DNA of 64,000 nt from Pseudomonas saxonica (GCF_007858365.1 NZ_VFIO01000003.1:372001-436000), one strand, 5' to 3'. Shown: positions 11,801 through 19,578, counted from the first letter of the stretch. Notes: generated by a model from the letters alone, not told the origin. Translations and numbers: made by a program.

Positions 11801-12233
11801 GGGTCATGCTCGCCACATGCACACCGGGAGCATTTTCGTCTCTTATCGCTTGAGGGTCGGGCAATGTTTCCAGACCGGGCTCTGATGGCGTCTCTCGTGT
11901 GGCTCGCGTGTTCGGAATGTGTAGGTACAGGGCATGAAAATATGTTTTTTCAGGGTCAATCACTTTGCCCGTCACTGCCAGCAAGCGCGATTTAAGGCGT
12001 TCGAGCCCCTCGGTATAAAACCTATCTTTTATTCTTTTATCTTCCTTCTCAACTGCCAGAAAAGCGCTGGCATATTGATGTTGGAGCCTGAGGTAGTTGT
12101 TTTTTTCGGACTGAGTGAGTGTGCCCATCCGGGCATAAATCTGCGTGCGAACATGATTGATCACTTCAAGAGCCGCCTGTTGCGGTTCTGATAGCAAAGA
12201 TGATTCTGAAGATACTGCAGTGAGGGTGGTCAT
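5805..12233 (-). CDS. Giant DUF6543/LRR protein with C-terminal NEL E3 ubiquitin ligase domain
   Basis: A 2142-residue protein of the type annotated in Pseudomonas as dermonecrotic-toxin-like (DUF6543) with a NEL E3 ligase. The first about 1650 residues are a long alpha-rich region without a signal peptide. Leucine-rich repeats occupy about residues 1675-1850 (for example LKELSLSNNGLRL, LRELNLSRTQAI, LSHLDLSDNNILTVP). The C-terminal about 285 residues resemble the IpaH/SspH NEL domain. The sequence LCCDSIAVRF places a Cys-x-Asp motif at Cys1960/Asp1962, matching the catalytic CxD of NEL ligases. IpaH-type enzymes transfer ubiquitin in host cells, so this is probably an effector or toxin acting on eukaryotes. 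No secretion genes lie beside it. It stands alone with a palindrome just before the start. Confidence 0.85.
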   Translation of the reverse strand: MTTLTAVSSESSLLSEPQQAALEVINHVRTQIYARMGTLTQSEKNNYLRLQHQYASAFLAVEKEDKRIKDRFYTEGLERLKSRLLAVTGKVIDPEKTYFHALYLHIPNTRATRETPSEPGLETLPDPQAIRDENAPGVHVASMTLWQAACMNFGFLAYFASFRSGSQVSASFINNRPGGNFRQSRTPESIDRTTLIDVTAFVDIARSLNLGARLKNDLVTALSEEGALKTCMRHSIKSHLRFSVMELYRTSSHTPAIKEKLIKLSRELDQARSALKIKKVIMTMEFTPLELLSGSGFNPQSGFSMARPHSPDRESTAHHINMPLYQIEDVESGALYSFFPGRPGGELRFQTSERQLQDEFKAQYLSAQTRKELSWFDRQLTPLALRKITQITRVPTRPANLTPAAEWLYDVVQMVNKRQPLKELGFRTWTIGRSLASDLYEHQSGLYSNRLGQLAVEKSDVDLEELTNALLTFFEETLGVLLTPVPGALKGLTRTVRYLFLGVTAQGLIRGLEQAAQDDSTEILQTLTDVLDMVLSVPLHTQLGKIALARHMKALNRIGNPRKIIRPSGQAEFWHTDLAGYVLAAPQLIEKLEGDAHGIYRFENRDYVVLDKDGRQYVVEVHAREEGGKRFLMHADATVYQPPVEFDPVTRHWHLSVDDSPTLNDQQLLCRMLPGLTEVEARPILNISAVSRRSLERVWSGDVPEGALIDAVTRYMADKRIERMIEGLAQHPQTLVELDRPVLALLTQIEHWPADMALKVFDERGRLSEVYGKGMSLEGLARSIDLKRLDDGELVLNATVLFEPFPGSILSQIVDVLPLPPPDRRLESLDETLLAQMLLLRLRLNKQSVFNSLTLSSDRVRQDPAVQGLLERVYYPLQLNPLIPSSALVSSLRTFHPELSQARCAQLVSDYPQLQHYQHLLINSAASRSSPYSRLIPEDLYDAIHRVKTWVRRERLLDAIYFPRAFNADADGWFRAMMTALIKREWGLDLVIHSVEHNTEGTLAVYQYSSQQVLLLDHGHGVYSAYNKQASSLPDRGADSFFNALRLELQALPRAGSLSRLLEYRASDWRKIVGDELVQYRAPDGRFAMANPQIESYAHPTLTWTGEEFRNTAGIYNIEATPCLVLEGHVYEVESFDRSFTNRIVHPTLFSSVPVLVYGNGAGAWRHEYERPLEWQGHQLFRRLGQAEGRFNSEQIDAIMNVSGITEDIIRRVHVNQEPPPPLLIDTMRRFAHVQRLENFLLKCTTDSDLGVVSELMLSFDEPDRSRITAPLTTTQLHALRRVVAPGDTLAEMLTHRAEHLNYAHVLFHHLSHANNVMTPALFDLMLQVSEHMATPALSLIRRVFPSLPTYIAEDLINAANQLETDQLAEGRIPLRLAEEARWYVRHIRMNRALEGFYFPALQNNDSVKLLFHSLGQQPDWPEEMCIEVRENSLSGALICRLGGEKAPVQLSLLKTATGWKAISPRANGGTAQGRDIFTLLWATLSERQRSVLKFNYPGGEALLKEQLTLRAVESRDAYFGVLGVVVNRPWFSPPKRLADGRIGYSLSGRGSATDQFFADSELRQRYEKIYPASVNGESTRAILRMRTSGLNIDQELARLEGEARTLVHQLNTWVEQRPDVDTFDVGAQYHKHDLSLALTKAWRKEIPAVTDSRGAVLGYKLVLQNWRVSTLPVLSADFSHIRELHMTGLRVGAGMAFGVESNINQFIRSFVSLTSLKIDDSRLARFPEAIGALSNLKELSLSNNGLRLSQEDQAKVAGLVHLQSLNLSGCLLTGRFNVTTLTELRELNLSRTQAIIWPLGVMQLNNLSHLDLSDNNILTVPQEVLNGSLTLNRGTSLAGNELAPAGIQQLQVYQMRTGIDFGLHLEANHPPLQAFNDGVWLEGLEPDERQAMFKQCQMLRQDPRAERFFKLIEALQTTADFGNAPQDLVSRVQQTLEAIAEDERVRSLVFAQASKPTLCCDSIAVRFSQLEIQVQVSRALADDDPDRAELSLARLIRGQFRLKVLDNIAVEEGRKRGGAVDVLEIGLTYRLALADALALPAQPKKMMFPALGHVEPDEIERAKVAILAMDNGELMLDHMTRDPFWDEFLRGRYADQFDAVYSENHQVVDGSDVYDVERYDKKIQTLQNTLTLAALARLSSN

Positions 12234-12240
12234 GGTCGAT

Positions 12241-12265
12241 GCTCATGATTTAAATAATCATGAGC
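12241..12265. promoter_or_regulatory. Perfect 10-5-10 palindrome before the NEL-ligase gene
   Basis: GCTCATGATT and its exact complement AATCATGAGC flank TAAAT, ending 8 bp before the start codon of the giant gene. It could be an operator for a dimeric regulator or, in RNA, a hairpin masking translation start. No good Shine-Dalgarno is visible between it and the ATG. The repeat is directly seen; the role is inference. Confidence 0.55.
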
Positions 12266-12385
12266 CTAAAGGGCGTTACACCTGAAATAAGTCAAACAAC
12301 TACCACCCTACACACCAGACGCTGCAAAACGCGGCAAGGAATGTTAGCGTGCTTACATTCCCGACAGCCGATGAGTCTTGTTCAC

Positions 12386-13375
12386 ATGAGTCTTTCCAGC
12401 ACCAAGAAAACCGTACTTGCCTTCAGCCGCGTCACCCCCGAGATGGTCGAGCGTCTGCAACAGGATTTCAACGTCATCGTGCCAGACCCCAAACGCGGCG
12501 ACCTCAACGCGCAGTTTGAGGAAGCATTGCCACATGCCCACGGTTTGATCGGTGTCGGTCGCAAGCTGGGCCGCCAACAACTGGAAAATGCCAAACAGCT
12601 TGAAGTGGTGTCCAGTGTGTCGGTGGGCTACGACAACTATGATGTCGACTACTTCAACGAACGCGGGATCATGCTCACCAATACCCCGGACGTGCTGACC
12701 GAAAGCACAGCCGATCTGGGCTTTACGCTGATCATGAGCACGGCCCGCCGGGTCGCCGAACTCGACGCCTGGACCAAGGCCGGTCAGTGGCAGGCCAGTG
12801 TGCCGCCCGCGTTGTTCGGCAGCGATGTGCATGGCAAGACATTGGGCATTGTCGGCATGGGCAATATCGGGGCCGCCGTGGCACGCCGGGGCCGTCTGGG
12901 CTTCAATATGCCGATTCTGTACAGCGGCAACAGCCGCAAGACCGAGCTTGAGCATGAGCTGGGCGCACAGTTCCGAACGCTGGATCAGTTGCTGGCCGAG
13001 TCGGACTTTGTGTGTCTGGTCGTGCCGTTAAGCGAGAAAACCAAGCACCTGATCAGCCACCGCGAACTGGGCCTGATGAAGAAAAGTGCCATTCTGGTGA
13101 ATATTTCCCGTGGCCCGGTGGTGGATGAGGCCGCGTTGATTCACGCCTTGCAAACCAACACGATCCGGGGCGCCGGGCTGGATGTTTATGAAAAAGAGCC
13201 ACTGTCCGAGTCGCCCTTGTTTCAACTGAAAAATGCCGTGACGTTGCCGCATATTGGCTCGGCCACCCATGAAACCCGCGAGGCAATGGCCAACCGCGCG
13301 CTGGGCAACCTGCGCAGTGCGCTGATGGGTGAACGCCCGCAGGATCTGGTCAACCCGCAGGTATTCAAAGGCTGA
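12386..13375 (+). CDS. D-2-hydroxyacid dehydrogenase (glyoxylate/hydroxypyruvate/2-ketogluconate reductase type)
   Basis: NAD(P)H-dependent reductase of 2-keto acids, 329 residues. It shows the Rossmann signature GMGNIGAAVARR at about residues 156-167, the catalytic Arg context NISRGPVVDE, and the catalytic His in LPHIGSAT. It is closest in feel to GhrB/TkrA enzymes that reduce glyoxylate, hydroxypyruvate or 2-ketogluconate. I start at MSLSSTKKTVLAFSR; an in-frame ATG at 12371 adds five residues and neither has a strong ribosome-binding site. It is a single gene converging with the DMT transporter gene. Confidence 0.88.
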   Translation: MSLSSTKKTVLAFSRVTPEMVERLQQDFNVIVPDPKRGDLNAQFEEALPHAHGLIGVGRKLGRQQLENAKQLEVVSSVSVGYDNYDVDYFNERGIMLTNTPDVLTESTADLGFTLIMSTARRVAELDAWTKAGQWQASVPPALFGSDVHGKTLGIVGMGNIGAAVARRGRLGFNMPILYSGNSRKTELEHELGAQFRTLDQLLAESDFVCLVVPLSEKTKHLISHRELGLMKKSAILVNISRGPVVDEAALIHALQTNTIRGAGLDVYEKEPLSESPLFQLKNAVTLPHIGSATHETREAMANRALGNLRSALMGERPQDLVNPQVFKG

Positions 13376-13381
13376 CAACCA

Positions 13382-13410
13382 CGCCGGGGCGGGCAATGCT
13401 CGCTCCGGCG
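13382..13410. terminator. Hairpin between convergent dehydrogenase and transporter genes
   Basis: An imperfect palindrome with outer arms CGCCGG and CCGGCG and largely paired inner arms lies exactly between two converging stop codons. It lacks a T-run, so it is only a candidate bidirectional terminator. Confidence 0.4.
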
Positions 13411-13419
13411 CAGGTGAGG

Positions 13420-14316
13420 TCAAGCCAGCTTGGCGCTCATCAATACAGGTTTGGGCTTACGAAACACCAGCACATTGCCCAACATGACCAGTATCAGCCC
13501 CATCAGTGCAGGTGCCGTCCACTGATAACCTTCAGCAAAGGCCGATACGTTCAGCGCCACCAACGGGAACAATACGGTGCAATACGCAGCCCGCTCCGGC
13601 CCCATGCGACCCACTAGCGTGAGGTAGGCGGTAAAGCCAATCACCGATCCCGGGATCACCAGATACAGCAATGAGCCTATGTAGCGCGCATTCCATTCCA
13701 TCGTGAACGGGATACCGCTCAGCGCGCAGTACAGCGCCAGCATGCTTGCGCCATACAACATGCCCCATGCATTGGTGGTCAGGGGTCTGAGGCCGGCCTT
13801 TTGCTGCAGGCTGGACAGCATGTTGCCAGCTGAAAAACACATCGTGCCGAGCAATGCCAACCCCAACCCCAGCAGCGTTTGCGGGGTGGCGGTGTGTGCG
13901 CTCAGTTCCGGCCAGAACAGGAAGCCCAGTCCCAGCAAGCCCAGCGCACCGCCCAGCAGCACGTTGCGGGCGATCTTTTGTTTGAAGAAGATCCGTGCGT
14001 TCAAGGCATTCCACAGGGTGGCCGTGGAAAACACCACGGCAATCAGGCCGGTGGTGACCCATTGGCTGGCAGTCAGAAAACACATGAAGTTGACGCAAAA
14101 CAGGCACAACCCTTGTGCGAGACAAATCAAGTGCCCGCGTTTGTTCATCACCTGCAATTTTCGGCTCAGCAACAGCAGGGCAAACAACACCAGTGCAGCC
14201 AGTCCAAAGCGGTAGACGATCGATACGGGAATGGCCACTTCGCCCAATTGCAGCTTGAGCGCCAGCCAGGTGGTGCCCCAAATCAACACAGTCAATAAGT
14301 ACAAAGATAGGTTCAT
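13420..14316 (-). CDS. EamA/DMT-superfamily transporter
   Basis: A 298-residue integral membrane protein with about ten hydrophobic helices in two EamA repeats (about residues 1-130 and 145-285). The start MNLSLYLLTVLIWGTTW carries the typical DMT N-terminus, and AGGAG lies at good distance upstream, so the longer upstream frame is not used. Members export amino acids, metabolites or drugs. It is divergent from an AraC-type regulator across a 118-bp gap, so the regulator may control it. Substrate is unknown. Confidence 0.88.
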   Translation of the reverse strand: MNLSLYLLTVLIWGTTWLALKLQLGEVAIPVSIVYRFGLAALVLFALLLLSRKLQVMNKRGHLICLAQGLCLFCVNFMCFLTASQWVTTGLIAVVFSTATLWNALNARIFFKQKIARNVLLGGALGLLGLGFLFWPELSAHTATPQTLLGLGLALLGTMCFSAGNMLSSLQQKAGLRPLTTNAWGMLYGASMLALYCALSGIPFTMEWNARYIGSLLYLVIPGSVIGFTAYLTLVGRMGPERAAYCTVLFPLVALNVSAFAEGYQWTAPALMGLILVMLGNVLVFRKPKPVLMSAKLA

Positions 14317-14434
14317 GGCACGCTCCTGAAGATGACCTTCAGTGTGCGTCCTGATGCGCACCTGCATTTGCAGATTCTTGCGCTTTTGTAGCGCCGGGGC
14401 TGGCAGTCGTGAGGCGAGGGAGTACGATGGCCAC

Positions 14435-15310
14435 ATGCCCGTTTTCGATACCCTGCAAGTCTTTCAATCCATGAGCCGCTCGCCCAATGCTCGCCTTGAG
14501 CACAGTGCCGAGCTCGGTGACGGAATGGCTGCGGCCTTATGGACCAACCATCACGACGCCCGCGATTATGAGGCGCCGAGTCATCACACTTTGTCTTGCT
14601 ACATATCGGGTGGCACCGGTACGTTTCGCCGCGACCAGCCAAGTGCCAAGGGCGCGCCGGGCAAGCTCTGCGTGTTGCCTGCCGAGCATCAATCGGCGTG
14701 GGTCATCAATGGCGAGATTCGCTTGGCCCATGTCTATGTCAGCCAGGAGCAGTTCGCGCTGGGGTGCATCAGCCTGCTGGATAAAGAGCCGCGTACCCTG
14801 CAACTGCGTGAGTTTACGTTTCTGGATGATGCGCGCCAGACTCAGCGGTTTCATCAACTGCTGACGTTGAACTGGAGTGAACCGGGCGAGCGATTGCTCA
14901 CCAGCAGCCTGGCCAGCGCCCTGCTCGATCATGCCCTGCTGACTCAGGTGGGGATGCGCAACGGGCTGCAACTCAAGGGTGGGCTGGCCGCCTGGCAACG
15001 CCGCCAGCTGGTGGAGCGCATTGAACATTCCTTGGCCGAGCCACTGAGCATTGGTCAACTGGCCGACCAGTGCGCGCTGTCGCCCTATCACTTTGCGCGC
15101 ATGTTTCGAGAAAGCTTCGGTGTGCCGCCGCATCAATACCTGTTAACGCGTCGACTGGCCCGGGCCCGCGAACTGCTGCGCAACAGCACCTTGGGTTTGG
15201 GAGACATCGCCTTGGCGTGCGGTTTTGCCAACGCCAGCCATTTTGCCAATCGCTTCAGGCAGAGCCTGGGCGCCACGCCGAGCGAGTTCCGCGCGGCGTT
15301 CAAGCCATAA
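14435..15310 (+). CDS. AraC-family transcriptional regulator
   Basis: A 291-residue regulator with an N-terminal cupin-like sensing domain and an AraC double helix-turn-helix in the last about 98 residues (SIGQLADQCALSPYHFARMF and GDIALACGFANASHFANRF). GAGGGAG precedes the chosen ATG. It is transcribed away from the DMT exporter gene and is a likely regulator of it. The ligand is unknown. Its end is 8 bp from the end of the siderophore receptor gene on the other strand. Confidence 0.88.
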   Translation: MPVFDTLQVFQSMSRSPNARLEHSAELGDGMAAALWTNHHDARDYEAPSHHTLSCYISGGTGTFRRDQPSAKGAPGKLCVLPAEHQSAWVINGEIRLAHVYVSQEQFALGCISLLDKEPRTLQLREFTFLDDARQTQRFHQLLTLNWSEPGERLLTSSLASALLDHALLTQVGMRNGLQLKGGLAAWQRRQLVERIEHSLAEPLSIGQLADQCALSPYHFARMFRESFGVPPHQYLLTRRLARARELLRNSTLGLGDIALACGFANASHFANRFRQSLGATPSEFRAAFKP

Positions 15311-15318
15311 ACCTGACT

Positions 15319-17745
15319 CTAAAACTCCAACGTGGTGGAAATGGACACCTGCCTTGCATCGCCCATGGAGACAAACATGCGGCTGGCCGCCGAGGTGTAA
15401 TACACGCGGTTGAAGAGGTTCTTGACGTTGAGCTGCACGTTGACTTTTTGCCCTTCAACATGGGTGTCGTAGGTGGCAAACGCATCCGCCACGGTGTAGG
15501 CCGGCAGTTCGAAGTCATTCAGCGCATCACCCGCGCGCTCACCCACATAACGCGCCCCGCCGCCCACGCGCAATTTGTCGCCACCCACCACATTGCCGAA
15601 GTCATACACCGCCGACAACGAGCCGCTGTTTTTCGCCACGTTCTGCAACCGCATGCCTTGATAGGTCGCGTCTTTGGTCACTTCGGCATCGGTGTAGGCA
15701 TAGCTGCCGATCAGGCTCCACTGATCGCTCAACTGACCGCTGACATCCAGCTCCAGCCCCCGCGAACGCACCTGTCCGGCGGTTGAGTAGACGGTATCTT
15801 CACCCACCGTAGTCGACACCAGCACGTTGCGTTTTTTAATGTCGTAAAGGGCCACGGTGCCGGTGATGCGCCCAGGAATATCCAGCTTGGCGCCCAGCTC
15901 CCAGGACTTGGATTGCTCCGGGGCAATGGCCGAATCCAGCACCAGGCCACCGGTCAACGGGGCGATGGTGGAGTTGGGTTTGAACGACTCGGTGTAGCTG
16001 CCATAGAACGACAGCTCATCGGTGTAGCGGTACACCAGGCCGGCTCGCGGTATCCACTTCACACCGTTGGTGTCGGTGTTGGCCTTGAACGGAATACCTT
16101 TGCCCGCCAGTTGGTCGTACTTCTGAAAGCGTGCACCCGCCACCAGAATCCATTGATCGGTCAGATGGATTGAATCCTGGGCAAACAGTGAGTCGCTGCG
16201 CAGCAGATCGGTCTGATTGCTGTCACTGGCGCTCACCGTGGTGCCGGCCACTTCATTGCCGTACACCGGGTTCAGGTAGCTGAAGTTGGACGCGCTGTTT
16301 TGTCGAATCAATTCGGCGCGGTAGATTTTGCGGTACTCATCATCCACCCCAAACACCAGGTCATGCTGCATGCCGGCCGCTTGCACCTTGCCTTGCAGGC
16401 TGACGGTGGCGAAACGGTCTGTGGTGATGGCGCCTTGAGTGCCGTCCATTTTCCGGGTCAGGGTGCCCGTCGTCGGGTTGACCGCCGTGACTCGCACTTG
16501 ACTGGCATCGTAGGTTTCGCGGTTCCAGCTGTAACCAAGGTGGGCGTTCCAATCATCGTTAAGGTCGTGATCGACTTCAAGGCGGTACAGATCAGAACGT
16601 CCTTCCATGTTGTTGAACGGTTCATCGAGTCGGCGTGTGGCCGGAATATCCAGCGGGTGATTGGTGGCCGGGTTGATCGCCGTACCGCGATCGAAAGGGG
16701 TCAGAAATTCGCGGTGCTCGTACGCCAGCAGCACGTGTGTGTTATCGCCAAACCAGGCCAGCGACGGGGCGATCAAGGTTTCGCGGTGCAGACCGAAATT
16801 GCGCCAGTAATCTTCATCTTCGTGGTCGATGATCATCCGGTAAGCCAGCCCCGAATCGCCCAAGGGGCCGGTGCTGTCCAGGCTGCCGCCGCTGCCGTTT
16901 TTGCCCGAGCCGTAAGTTGAGCCACGCACGGTCAGCGCGTTGTACTGCTCAAGTTGCGGTTTTTTACTGACCACGTTCACTACGCCCCCCGGATCTTGAA
17001 TACCGTAGAGCAGCGAGGCTGGCCCTTTGAGCACCTCAACGCGCTCGGTGGCGGCATTCAATGCCCGCCCCTGCACCAGCGGCATGCCATCGCGCATGAT
17101 CGAACCGTCACGGTTGTCGCCGAAACCGCGCTTCATCACCGAGTCCTGTGTGCCGCCCAATGTGTTGCCTTGGGTGATGCCACTGATATTGTTCAGCGCA
17201 TCATCCAAGTTACGTGGCGCTTGATCGCGAATCACCTGTGCCGCGACCACGTTGATGGTCTGCGGGACTTCCATGGACGAACCGCTGCCACGCATCACCG
17301 ATGACACGGCGGGGGGCTGGTAACTGGTGTCGATGGAGGTTTGCGAGGTGATGCTGGTAGCACCCAGGTTCAGCGCACCGACTGTGGGCAAGGGTTCGAG
17401 GGCAAAGGTATTGGCGTCCGTGCGCCGGGCATTGAAGCCTGACAGCGCAAGCAACTGCTGCAAGGCTTTGTCAGCCGTCATGCGGCCCTTAACCGACGGA
17501 GCTTGCAGGCCAAGGGGCGCTTGATCGGTGTAGACCACGCTGAGCCCCGTCAGACGACTGAAATCGTTCAAGGCCTGCGGCAAGGGTTGGGCTGCCAGAT
17601 TGAAATCAAACAGTGCACTGGTTTGATGCTGCGGCGCCTCACTGGCCATTGCCACGTACAGCGGGTTCAACGCCAACCCGGCCATCACGAGTGCCGAAGC
17701 TCCCAACCACTGCTTCACCGAACTTGCCCTGTACTTCATGCTCAT
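15319..17745 (-). CDS. TonB-dependent siderophore receptor with signalling (STN) domain
   Basis: An 808-residue outer-membrane receptor. After a signal peptide ending near AMASEA there is an STN domain (about residues 47-98; FDFNLAAQPLPQALNDFSRLTGL), a plug domain (about 130-250) and a beta-barrel ending in the aromatic terminus STTLEF. The STN domain marks it as a transducer that passes a siderophore signal to the anti-sigma factor encoded upstream. The order fecI-fecR-receptor on one strand is the standard iron-starvation signalling unit. I start at MSMKYRASS; ATG at 17739 is equally possible. The siderophore cannot be named from sequence; it is ferrichrome/ferrioxamine/pyoverdine-receptor-like. 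Confidence 0.92.
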   Translation of the reverse strand: MSMKYRASSVKQWLGASALVMAGLALNPLYVAMASEAPQHQTSALFDFNLAAQPLPQALNDFSRLTGLSVVYTDQAPLGLQAPSVKGRMTADKALQQLLALSGFNARRTDANTFALEPLPTVGALNLGATSITSQTSIDTSYQPPAVSSVMRGSGSSMEVPQTINVVAAQVIRDQAPRNLDDALNNISGITQGNTLGGTQDSVMKRGFGDNRDGSIMRDGMPLVQGRALNAATERVEVLKGPASLLYGIQDPGGVVNVVSKKPQLEQYNALTVRGSTYGSGKNGSGGSLDSTGPLGDSGLAYRMIIDHEDEDYWRNFGLHRETLIAPSLAWFGDNTHVLLAYEHREFLTPFDRGTAINPATNHPLDIPATRRLDEPFNNMEGRSDLYRLEVDHDLNDDWNAHLGYSWNRETYDASQVRVTAVNPTTGTLTRKMDGTQGAITTDRFATVSLQGKVQAAGMQHDLVFGVDDEYRKIYRAELIRQNSASNFSYLNPVYGNEVAGTTVSASDSNQTDLLRSDSLFAQDSIHLTDQWILVAGARFQKYDQLAGKGIPFKANTDTNGVKWIPRAGLVYRYTDELSFYGSYTESFKPNSTIAPLTGGLVLDSAIAPEQSKSWELGAKLDIPGRITGTVALYDIKKRNVLVSTTVGEDTVYSTAGQVRSRGLELDVSGQLSDQWSLIGSYAYTDAEVTKDATYQGMRLQNVAKNSGSLSAVYDFGNVVGGDKLRVGGGARYVGERAGDALNDFELPAYTVADAFATYDTHVEGQKVNVQLNVKNLFNRVYYTSAASRMFVSMGDARQVSISTTLEF

Positions 17746-17865
17746 GACCTGTGTGCGACCTGATACGGAATACGAATTTTTCGCATTTTCAAGCACTACA
17801 CGAATGAGCCTGGGGTTTACCTCACTTACGCAGTGAAAATAAATTTTTACCCTCACGGGTTCACA

Positions 17866-18855
17866 TCAACGCAACACTATCAGCCCGAACACTCGATGCT
17901 GCTCAAACCCGAGCACACCTTGTAACGAATTGAGCACCGCCTGAGGGTCATGGCTGGGGAAACTGCCGCTGATTCGCCGCGTACCTAACTGACTGTTCAG
18001 CAGCACAATATTCCCTGAGTAATAGCGCTTGAGATCCGCCACAACCTCCGCCAGCGGCGTATTGGCATAGGTCAACCAGCCCGTGCGCCAGGCCAGACGG
18101 CTCTGGCTGTCGACTCGATGCACCGCATCGCTTACAACACCCGCGTCATAAGCAACTTGTTGATCGCCGGTGACTATCTGCTGCGTCGCGGTTTTATCGG
18201 CCTTTACCCCCACCCGCCCGGACAGCACCGTCACTTGCGCGCCCTCAGGCTGCAAACGCACTTCAAACTCGGTGCCCAACACTCGCGCTTCACCGCCGTG
18301 AGCCTCCACGACAAAAGGTGCACCGGTGTGGGTGACATGAAAATACGCCGCACCGCGGCGCAGCTCTACATGGCGTTCACCGCCGCTAAAGTTAACGGCA
18401 ATGGCGCTGTCGGCATCCAGCGTGACCTGCGATTGATCGGCCAGTTGCACAGTTTGCACGTGCCCCGGCGCACTGACGTAATCCGCGCCCAGATCATCGA
18501 CCCAACGCCCGGGCTGCCAGCCCGCCAGCACGCCCACCATCAGCAACACGCTGGCCGCGATCGCCAACCCACCCGACCAAGACCTGCGCCTGTTGCGCCG
18601 GGTCACGTCCATTGCAGACAGGTAACGCTGCAACACCCATGCCTCTTCATCCGCCAGCGTCGTGCCAGCCACTTCGCTCAACTCCCACACCACCTGCGCC
18701 TGCGCGTACGCTTGGGCATGGGCCGGGTCGGCTTGAAGCCAGCGACTGAAGGTGGCTTGATCACCGCTGCCGGGCTGATCATGCAGCACACTGAGCCAGG
18801 CAAGCGCCGTGCGCTCCTGCTCCGGGGTGACAGGGATACTCGAACGATTGGTCAC
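17866..18855 (-). CDS. FecR-family anti-sigma regulator
   Basis: A 329-residue inner-membrane sensor. The N-terminal cytoplasmic domain (about residues 12-60, ALAWLSVLHDQ and FSRWLQADPAHAQAYA) binds the sigma factor. One membrane segment lies at about 96-113, then the periplasmic FecR domain and a C-terminal part that contacts the receptor STN domain (LAEVVADLKRYYSGNIVLLN). Its ATG overlaps the sigma-factor stop by 4 bp, so the pair is translationally coupled. The receptor gene follows after 120 bp. Confidence 0.92.
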   Translation of the reverse strand: MTNRSSIPVTPEQERTALAWLSVLHDQPGSGDQATFSRWLQADPAHAQAYAQAQVVWELSEVAGTTLADEEAWVLQRYLSAMDVTRRNRRRSWSGGLAIAASVLLMVGVLAGWQPGRWVDDLGADYVSAPGHVQTVQLADQSQVTLDADSAIAVNFSGGERHVELRRGAAYFHVTHTGAPFVVEAHGGEARVLGTEFEVRLQPEGAQVTVLSGRVGVKADKTATQQIVTGDQQVAYDAGVVSDAVHRVDSQSRLAWRTGWLTYANTPLAEVVADLKRYYSGNIVLLNSQLGTRRISGSFPSHDPQAVLNSLQGVLGFEQHRVFGLIVLR

Positions 18856-19406
18856 AACACTTTCCCTGCACTGGGCTCACGCAAACTGGCCTTGCAGGCC
18901 TCCAGGGCGCGCATCATATGTTTTTCGACGGCGCTTTGGGACACGCCCATGACGTTGGCGATGTCGGCATAGGTGCGACCGTGAATGCGGTTAAGCAAAA
19001 AAATATGTCGCGTGCGCTCAGGCAAACCGCGCAAGGCGGCCTCGACCTGGCGCAAATCATTGCCCGCCTCCAGGGCGGCTTGAGGTTCGCTGCCGTGGGC
19101 ATCCGGTTCACATTGCCAGTGCTGATCCAGCCGCCCGCGCACACCTTCGTTGCGCAGGTGATCAATCGCGATGTTGCCAGCACTGCGCAGTAAATAGGTG
19201 CTGAGTTCTTCAACCTGCACCAGCGGCCTGCGCCAAAAACGCAGAAACAAATCCTGCACCAGATCCGCCGCCGTGGCCCGGCAGCCGACACGGCGACTGA
19301 CCAGCGCTTCCATCTGCAAACGTTGAGACAAAAACACCTGCAAAAAATACGCTCGCCCGTGGCGCGCTTCGCGGTCGGGGCCATCCTTGAGTTCGGGAGG
19401 ATTCAT
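18852..19406 (-). CDS. FecI-like ECF sigma factor
   Basis: A 184-residue extracytoplasmic-function sigma factor. Region 2 includes TAADLVQDLFLRFWRR and region 4 includes GRTYADIANVMGVSQSAVEKHMMRALEACK. It should direct RNA polymerase to the receptor gene downstream when the siderophore is sensed. A Fur-box-like sequence lies about 35 bp upstream of its start, which would give iron repression. Confidence 0.92.
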   Translation of the reverse strand: MNPPELKDGPDREARHGRAYFLQVFLSQRLQMEALVSRRVGCRATAADLVQDLFLRFWRRPLVQVEELSTYLLRSAGNIAIDHLRNEGVRGRLDQHWQCEPDAHGSEPQAALEAGNDLRQVEAALRGLPERTRHIFLLNRIHGRTYADIANVMGVSQSAVEKHMMRALEACKASLREPSAGKVL

Positions 19407-19440
19407 GAACGTCGCAGTACAGGTCGAAAGGGAAAGCGAT

Positions 19441-19459
19441 ACTAATGATAAATATTCTC
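19441..19459. promoter_or_regulatory. Fur box candidate before the minus-strand fecI gene
   Basis: The 19 bases here match the Fur consensus GATAATGATAATCATTATC at 14 positions (core TAATGATAAATATTCTC). It sits 35-53 bp upstream of the sigma-factor start, where a Fur site is expected for an iron-starvation sigma gene. Confidence 0.65.
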
Positions 19460-19541
19460 ATATGCAAAAGCAGATGACGGCCTGCGTGCCCGTGTTTGAT
19501 CAGCGGTGATTGCCCAATACAATCCCCCGACCCTACAATGC

Positions 19542-19556
19542 GAACAATTCTTGTTC
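19542..19556. promoter_or_regulatory. GAACAA-TTC-TTGTTC inverted repeat before the plus-strand fecI
   Basis: A perfect 6-3-6 inverted repeat ends 22 bp before the start of the fecI gene on the plus strand. It matches the Fur consensus only about 10 of 19, so it may be a weak Fur site or another operator. Confidence 0.4.
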
Positions 19557-19578
19557 TCTAAAGCGTTATCCGCGCGCC

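Noticed and set aside
12260..12385. N-terminal extension of the 2-hydroxyacid dehydrogenase
   Set aside because: The extra 42 codons have no family match and overlap the palindrome of the opposite gene; the enzyme family starts near 12386.
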